From: Arthrobacter sp. 24S4-2
GTDB lineage: Bacteria > Actinomycetota > Actinomycetes > Actinomycetales > Micrococcaceae
DNA: 64,000 nt
Assembly (NCBI RefSeq): GCF_005280255.1
Contig: NZ_CP040018.1
Location: 5,084,001 to 5,148,000 of the forward strand
Reading direction: 5' to 3'
Every line of letters begins with the position of its first letter. The first letter of the stretch is position 1. Under the pieces are notes generated by a model. The model was not told the origin of the DNA. It made no database searches and saw only the letters and a program-made list of their open reading frames with translations. Below are positions 58,996 through 64,000 of this stretch, one piece after another. Position numbers and translations under genes: made by a program.

Positions 58996-59649
58996 CTACG
59001 GACGGCCGGCAGAGGTGGGCAGCTCGGGGAGATGGGTGGGGACCTCAGCGGGGAGCTCAGGAGCCGAGGGAACTGCTGCCTGGGTGGGGAGTTCCGGGGC
59101 GGCCGGAACTGCCGGCGCTTCCGGGGCCTCGACGTTCGCGGCGGCGTCGCCCGATCCGGAAACCTCAGCCTTGTGGCTGCCGGATTTGCCTGCTGCGTTA
59201 CCTGCCGCAGCTACGTCTGCGCAGAAGGACTCGATGTTGGCTTCGCCCTTGGCAGCAACGGTGAGGGACTTGAAACCGGTGGAGCTTGCGTCCAGGCCGC
59301 CCTTCGTGAAGGCTGTGCACAGGCCGAAGGCGGCGGGGCCGGTTGCATCCGGACCAACAGCCGTTGCGGATGCCTTGGCCTCGGCGTTCTCGCCCTCAAC
59401 GGCGCCGGCAGCAGCAGCTGACGGGGCGTCAGACGCAGTGGCTTCAGCGTTGGCGTCGGCCGTGGCGGTCTTGGACACGCCGCCGACGTGCGGGGCGGGG
59501 GCGCCGAGCAGCTCGTGGGCGCTCTGCTGGACGTCAGAGGGAAGCGCTCCGGCAAAGGCGGCTGCGCCGGTGCCACCGACCGCCAGCGTGCCGGCCGCCA
59601 ATACGCTCGCGGCAACCTTACTAGTGGCAAAAACAGTGAACAAAGACAT
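58996..59649 (-). CDS. secreted Ala/Pro-rich protein with PELP-type repeats
   Basis: 217 residues; no named family recognised. Signal peptide or anchor (VFATSKVAASVLAAGTLAVG), a conserved-looking core with two Cys (FGLCTAFTKGG and ESFCADVAAAG) likely forming a disulfide, and a C-terminal repeat tail of A-P-E-L-P and V-P-S-A-P-E-L-P pieces that could pass through the cell wall. ATG 59649 follows CGGAGGG. Its position beside the second ECF module suggests it is a target. Confidence 0.7.
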   Translation of the reverse strand: MSLFTVFATSKVAASVLAAGTLAVGGTGAAAFAGALPSDVQQSAHELLGAPAPHVGGVSKTATADANAEATASDAPSAAAAGAVEGENAEAKASATAVGPDATGPAAFGLCTAFTKGGLDASSTGFKSLTVAAKGEANIESFCADVAAAGNAAGKSGSHKAEVSGSGDAAANVEAPEAPAVPAAPELPTQAAVPSAPELPAEVPTHLPELPTSAGRP

Positions 59650-59880
59650 GGAACCCTCCGAAAACATATACAACAGTGTCAGTAACGGCCAGGTTGATTC
59701 CGGCCTCAAGCTGCGCGGACGCGGTCCGCACTCCCCTTACATCGCTGCGGATTCCGAAAAGGTTACGCGGCGCCCAAAATTCTTTTCGAAGGCGTCCGCG
59801 GTGGCGGCATTAGGTCGTGGCTCTCCGGCTGGACGCCCCGGCGAAGGCGCTCCACCGGAACAGCTGACCCGGGGTCAGCG
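59650..59880. promoter_or_regulatory. upstream region of the PELP protein gene with possible ECF promoter
   Basis: No gene is seen. On the minus strand GTAACC (59766-59761), 17 bases, GATGTA (59743-59738) form an ECF-like pair of boxes about 90 bases before the ATG. Confidence 0.4.
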
Positions 59881-61587
59881 TTAGGCGGCGGGAAGGATGA
59901 AGGTCACCGTAGTGCCCGCGCCCGGTGCGCTGGTCAGGCTGATTGAGCCGCCGTGTCCTTCGATGATGGTCTTGCTGATGGGGAGGCCAAGGCCCGCCCC
60001 GGGAATAGCTGTGTTGCGGGCCCGGGCGGAACGGAAGAACTTGGCAAATGCCTGTTCCTGGTCCTCCTCCGTCATGCCGATGCCCGTGTCGGTGATCGAG
60101 CAGACCAGGTCTTTGCCGTCCCTGCGGGCCCGGGCGGTGATCCGTCCGCCGTCCGGTGAATATTTCACTGCGTTCGACAGCAGGTTGCCCACCACCTGCC
60201 GGATCCTGACGGGGTCCACCCGGGCGGTCAGCGGTTCCTCGGCGTCGAGCACCAGGTCCACTCCGCAGATGGCCGCCTGCGCGTGGGTAGCAGCCACGGC
60301 ACCGGCCAGGAGCTTCGCGATGTCCGTCTCCTGCAGGACGAGGTCCACCTTTTCGGAAGCGACGGCAATCAGGTCATTCACGAGGCCCATCAGGTGGTTG
60401 GCATTCCGCTCCACGATCCGCAGCTCAGCCTCTATGCCCTCATGGCCGGGCTCGTCCAGGGCCAGTTCCAGGTAGCCGAGTATGGACGTCAGCGGCGTGC
60501 GCAGCTCATGGGAAACCGTGGCGACGAAGTTGTCCTTGGCGGCGAGCGCGTTGATCAGGGCCGTCACCTCGGCGAAGGTGACGACGGCACCGGCACTGGC
60601 GCCGTCCCGGGACCGGATGGCACGGCCGCTGACGGAATACGCCCGTTGCTCTGCGTCCTCGCCGGACCAGTACAGCTCATTGGCGAAAGTCTCACCGCGG
60701 GAGGCCCGCGCGGAGGGGAGTCCGTCCGGCGGGACAGGGGTGGTCCTGTCGCTGTGAAACAGCGCCGAAGGCCCCGCGGCCGGGGCAAGCCGGGCCAACG
60801 CAGGATCGGTCCGCATCGCCCGGTTGGTCAGCACGTCCTTGCCGTGCCCGTCCACCACCCACACGCCAACATCCACGGTTGAAAGAACCGCATCAAGCAG
60901 CCCCTGCCGTTGAACGCTCTCGGCGAGGGTGGCTGCCAGATCGCGGTCCTTGCTGACCAGTGTCCTGCGTTGCCGGTAAAGAGCGCCGGCTACGAGGTGG
61001 GCGGTCACGGCGATCGCGGCCATCACCAGAGGGAGGAAGATTGTCCGGATCATCGAACCCTGCGCCAGGTCCGCACCCAGGGCTGCTGCGGGGACCACCG
61101 TGCTGAGGACGGTCGCAATGACTGCCAGGACAACACGGTGCCGGTATCGGCTCGCGGACAGCCAGATCACCGGGAAGACCAGCATCAGGCTGAGGACGTT
61201 AAAGCTGGGTCCGCCGGCCTGCCGCGTAAATCCGACCGCCACGCAGTCGAGGACGGGAATCAGCGTGAATGCTTCGGGATGCAGCCGCCCCCAGGGAACA
61301 GCTGCACAGAGTGCGAACAGCGCGGCATGGGCCAGCAACGCAATCCGGAACGTGCCGTCCGCCAGAGTTGCCGGGCTGAAAATCGCCGCGGCAGCAACAA
61401 CGAGGACCATGGTGACCGTGAGGGGCAACTGGCTCATCACCATCCGCCCCCGGACGCCTAACCTGCCGAATATCCGGTCGATCCCGTCGGCCAGCAAAGT
61501 GGCGTCAGCAGGTGGGCTGCTGACGTTGGACCCGGCCGGCCGCCGCACCACGCGAAGCGGACGACATAGTTCTTGGATACGATTCAT
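59881..61587 (-). CDS. orphan sensor histidine kinase with PAS-like domain
   Basis: 568 residues. Six hydrophobic segments between about residues 50 and 205, a PAS-like domain (VLSTVDVGVWVVDGHGKDVL through AVVTFAEVTALINAL), then the kinase core: His360 in FVATVSHELRTPLTSILGYL, N-box NLLSNAVKYSPDGG, G1 DTGIGMTEEDQ, F-box AFAKFFRSARA, G2 GAGLGLPISKTI. No response regulator is adjacent. Next to ECF genes on one side and GH32 on the other, with no clear link. Confidence 0.92.
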   Translation of the reverse strand: MNRIQELCRPLRVVRRPAGSNVSSPPADATLLADGIDRIFGRLGVRGRMVMSQLPLTVTMVLVVAAAAIFSPATLADGTFRIALLAHAALFALCAAVPWGRLHPEAFTLIPVLDCVAVGFTRQAGGPSFNVLSLMLVFPVIWLSASRYRHRVVLAVIATVLSTVVPAAALGADLAQGSMIRTIFLPLVMAAIAVTAHLVAGALYRQRRTLVSKDRDLAATLAESVQRQGLLDAVLSTVDVGVWVVDGHGKDVLTNRAMRTDPALARLAPAAGPSALFHSDRTTPVPPDGLPSARASRGETFANELYWSGEDAEQRAYSVSGRAIRSRDGASAGAVVTFAEVTALINALAAKDNFVATVSHELRTPLTSILGYLELALDEPGHEGIEAELRIVERNANHLMGLVNDLIAVASEKVDLVLQETDIAKLLAGAVAATHAQAAICGVDLVLDAEEPLTARVDPVRIRQVVGNLLSNAVKYSPDGGRITARARRDGKDLVCSITDTGIGMTEEDQEQAFAKFFRSARARNTAIPGAGLGLPISKTIIEGHGGSISLTSAPGAGTTVTFILPAA

Positions 61588-61704
61588 GGCTCTGTCCCCC
61601 CGGCACAGAAAAGAAGCCCCCGGGCTGCTTCAAGGGCGCTGCCCACAGTGTAAACCGGCACGGCGCGGGAATGCCATGCGACGCCACCGTGACGCGACCC
61701 GCCC

Positions 61705-63204
61705 CTAACGGACGACGTCGAGCCTCACCACAGTGCCGCCGTCGCGGTCCGCGAACAGCGCCACCGCCGTGCTGGACTCCGCGGGGAAGACCTGGTCCGT
61801 GAGCGTGGCCAGGCCGTCCTGCGCAAAGACCTCCACCGAGCATCGGTCCAGATGGATCTCCAGCTTCAGGCGCCCGCCCTCCAGCGGCACCGCCACGCGT
61901 TCCACCGACGCGAAGGCCTCATGGAACTCCGTGTTGCCGGACGCCCGCCGGTCCAGGCTGAGCACGCCCAGGCCGGAATCGTAGGCCAGGACAGTCTGTT
62001 CGCCATTGCCGCAGCGGAGCAGAAGGCCCGTTTCCCCGGCCGCCGCCGGCTCCAGTTCGACGTCGATCCGCAGCACGTCGCCGGAGGCGTCCGACGGCAG
62101 CCATGTGGTGCCGGCGTCCAGCGGCTGCCCGGCCAGGGTGTACGCCGCAGCCGGGCTTCCGCCGAACGGGTCCACCGCTGCCTGGACCAGCACCACCTTT
62201 CCGCCGCGGCGGGCCAGCCTGACTTCCCGGACCAGGGACATGGCGCCGCGCCAGCCGGTGGTGGGTGTGGCGGCGCCGTACTGCCAGTTGCTCATCCAGC
62301 CGATCATGAGCCGCCGGCCGTCCGGTGCGTTGCTGAAGGAAACGGCCGCGTAGTAGTCCCGGCCCCAGTCCAGCCAGCCGTACTCCGCCATCCTGCTGTC
62401 ATCTTGCTGGAGTCCCCCAGTGACAGTGGTCTCCGAAACGAACGCGACGCCGTCGAACGTTCCGATGAAGTACTGGCCGCCTGAGCCGCCGGCGATTCCG
62501 CCGGGGCTCAGGTTCACCACCAGCACCCACTTGGTGTTTTCCGCGTCGCCGTCCACCGGAAGTTCAAACAGGTCAGGGCACTCCCACACTCCGCCGGTGG
62601 CGTTCGCCGGGCCGAAGGTGCTCAGGTACTCCCAGGTCTTCAGGTCCGCGGACTTGTAGAGGACCACTTCCCGGTCCGTTGCCTCCACGGCCACCATTAC
62701 CCAGTAGCTGCCGGCGTCGCCGTCGTACCGGAAGACCTTCGGGTCGCGGAAGTCCGCGGATGCGCGGTCCAGCACCGGGTTCCCGGCGTACTTGGTCCAG
62801 GTGGCGCCGTCGTCCGTGCTGTAGGCGAGGGACTGCGCCTGCCGGCCGCCCAGCTGGGAGGCGGGCGAATAGGCGCTGGTGTAGACGGCCACCAGCGGGG
62901 GGTTGTCCGCGGTGCCGAAACCGCTGGTGTTCCGCACGTCCAGGACGGCCGAGCCGGAGAAGATGGCTTCCTGTCCGTCGCAGGAGATGGCCACGGGCTG
63001 TTCGTCCCAGTGCAGCAGGTCCGTGGAGGTGGCGTGCCCCCAGGACATGTTGCCCCAGTCGTTCCCGGCGGGGTTGTGCTGGTAGAAGAGGTGGTACGTG
63101 CCGTTGGCGTAAACCAGTCCGTTGGGGTCGTTCAGCCAGTTGCGGCCGGCGGTGTAGTGGTGCTTCGGCCGGTACCGGCAGTCGAGCGCGGTGGTGGTTG
63201 TCAT
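61705..63204 (-). CDS. glycoside hydrolase family 32 (levanase/inulinase/sucrose-type)
   Basis: 499 residues. Five-bladed propeller with the catalytic nucleophile Asp26 in WLNDPNGLVY, FSGSAVLDVR, transition-state stabiliser in DFRDPKVFRY, acid/base Glu in GVWECPDLFEL, and a C-terminal beta-sandwich (SVEVFAQDG). It cleaves beta-fructosyl bonds in fructans or sucrose. No signal peptide from ATG 63204, so it probably acts on oligofructans brought in by the ABC system encoded just upstream. A GTG 21 bases earlier is possible. Confidence 0.93.
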   Translation of the reverse strand: MTTTTALDCRYRPKHHYTAGRNWLNDPNGLVYANGTYHLFYQHNPAGNDWGNMSWGHATSTDLLHWDEQPVAISCDGQEAIFSGSAVLDVRNTSGFGTADNPPLVAVYTSAYSPASQLGGRQAQSLAYSTDDGATWTKYAGNPVLDRASADFRDPKVFRYDGDAGSYWVMVAVEATDREVVLYKSADLKTWEYLSTFGPANATGGVWECPDLFELPVDGDAENTKWVLVVNLSPGGIAGGSGGQYFIGTFDGVAFVSETTVTGGLQQDDSRMAEYGWLDWGRDYYAAVSFSNAPDGRRLMIGWMSNWQYGAATPTTGWRGAMSLVREVRLARRGGKVVLVQAAVDPFGGSPAAAYTLAGQPLDAGTTWLPSDASGDVLRIDVELEPAAAGETGLLLRCGNGEQTVLAYDSGLGVLSLDRRASGNTEFHEAFASVERVAVPLEGGRLKLEIHLDRCSVEVFAQDGLATLTDQVFPAESSTAVALFADRDGGTVVRLDVVR

Positions 63205-63277
63205 GGGGTTGTTGTCTGCTTTCACGGTGTGGCCGGGGCGGTGCGGGCCAGAGCGAGGGGGTACGGAGCGGCGGGCT

Positions 63278-64000
63278 TTAGCCCTTGACGCCGCTGGACG
63301 CGATGCTGTTGATGAAGGAGCGCTGGAAGGCGATGAAGAGGACCACCACGGGAACCGTGATGAGTGAGGCATAGGCCATTACTTCGCCCCAGGAGACGTT
63401 GAGCTGGAAGAAGTACTGGATGCCGATCATCACCGGGCGCAGTTCCTCGGACTGGACCACCATGAGGGGCCACAGGTAGGAGTTCCAGGCCGGCAGGAAG
63501 GTCAGGATCGCCACCGTGGCGGTGGCGGGTCCGGCCAGCGGCATGACCACCTGGCGGTAGATCTTGAACCAGCCCGCACCGTCGATACGGGCGGCCTCAT
63601 CCAGTTCCTTGGGAATCGACTCGAAGTACTGGTGGTAGAGGTAGATGGAGAACGCGTTGGCGATGAACGGGATGATCTGCACCTGGTAGGTGTCCAGCCA
63701 GCCCTTGGAAATCTCGAGGCTGAAGCCGTTGAGTTCGAAGTATGGCAGCTGGTTGACCCACCAGACCAGGGGCAGGGCCAGGGTCTGGAAGGGCACGATC
63801 AGGGTGGCCAGGATGACGGTGAACACCACCCTCTTGCCGCGCACTTCCATGCGGGACAGGGCGAACGCGCAGAGGCTGTTGACGAAGATGCCCAGGACCA
63901 CCGTGACGGCAGAGATGCCGATGGAGTTCACCAGGAAGCGTGCCGCCGGGACACGGTCGAACACGGCCGCGTAGTTGTCGATGGAGATGTTTCCCACCGG
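63278..64000 (-). CDS. carbohydrate ABC transporter permease (MalG/CUT1 type), N-terminus outside window
   Basis: At least 240 residues, open to the right edge. The C-terminal membrane part contains the EAA loop that contacts the ATPase: DEAARIDGAGWFKIYRQ, followed by MPLAGPATATVAILTFLPAWNSYLWPL, which is the usual CUT1 segment in pieces. It ends 73 bases before the GH32 gene on the same strand, so import and hydrolysis of a fructan-type sugar are probably in one operon. Confidence 0.92.
   Translation of the reverse strand, partial: PVGNISIDNYAAVFDRVPAARFLVNSIGISAVTVVLGIFVNSLCAFALSRMEVRGKRVVFTVILATLIVPFQTLALPLVWWVNQLPYFELNGFSLEISKGWLDTYQVQIIPFIANAFSIYLYHQYFESIPKELDEAARIDGAGWFKIYRQVVMPLAGPATATVAILTFLPAWNSYLWPLMVVQSEELRPVMIGIQYFFQLNVSWGEVMAYASLITVPVVVLFIAFQRSFINSIASSGVKG

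Overview
The window is high-GC actinobacterial DNA of the Arthrobacter/Pseudarthrobacter type (Micrococcaceae). This is inferred from very strong G/C third-codon preference, frequent GTG starts and 4-base start/stop overlaps, TAnnnT -10 boxes placed 6-7 bases before ATG (leaderless pattern), a DUF222/13E12 protein, SoxR with an actinobacterial-style box, and many Arthrobacter-like gene neighbourhoods. It looks chromosomal. No rRNA, tRNA, CRISPR array, transposase, phage gene or replication origin was recognised.

Layout. 1-1.7 kb: a DUF222 gene running off the left edge, frameshifted by a 25-bp tandem duplication. 2-19.4 kb: housekeeping and accessory genes (GNAT; DUF4031-HD with a ComB-like phosphatase; ArsR with an SRPBCC protein; YccF; CorA; serine hydrolase; YceI; LLM oxidoreductase; TrpF; HutD; debranching-type glucosidase; a guanidine-III riboswitch with paired SMR exporters; P-loop kinase; GGDEF-EAL protein; aldo/keto reductase; MBL hydrolase). 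19.5-27 kb: a DEAD-box helicase, then a compact minus-strand redox operon (small exported Ser/Thr-rich protein, ApbE flavin transferase, ferric-reductase-like haem membrane protein, NuoF-like protein, 3-Cys ferredoxin) beside a two-component system. 27-31 kb: a CycA-type permease and a SoxR/MFS divergent pair around a perfect SoxR box.

31-43 kb is a catabolic island: double-HTH Lrp regulator, M20 amidohydrolase, MHS symporter, TetR remnant, 3-hydroxyisobutyrate-dehydrogenase-like protein, fused TRAP permease, DctP, COG4091 dehydrogenase, LacI and an ABM monooxygenase. Three of these genes carry apparent single-base losses (one carries two) and the TetR gene is truncated, so the stretch is either decaying or affected by homopolymer sequencing errors. 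43-49 kb: a solitary SsuA-like binding protein and two Gfo/Idh/MocA dehydrogenases divergent from a LacI regulator across a perfect operator, then a CynX-type MFS. 49-54 kb: TrmB, a WXG100 protein with a long beta-type C-terminus next to a 148-residue partner, DUF1206 with 17-bp repeats at its 5' end, SRPBCC.

54-64 kb: an aminotransferase; an ECF sigma/zinc-anti-sigma pair divergent from a COG4315 lipoprotein, both served by the same TGAACC-N16-CGTCGT promoter; a second ECF sigma/membrane-protein pair; a secreted PELP-repeat protein; an orphan PAS-type histidine kinase; and a GH32 fructan hydrolase downstream of a sugar ABC permease that leaves the window.

The best candidates for something under-described are the flavinylation/NuoF-like/ferric-reductase electron-transfer operon (21.7-25.1 kb) and the WXG100 two-gene module (50.5-52.7 kb). 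The guanidine-III riboswitch, SoxR box and paired ECF promoters are the best-supported regulatory calls.
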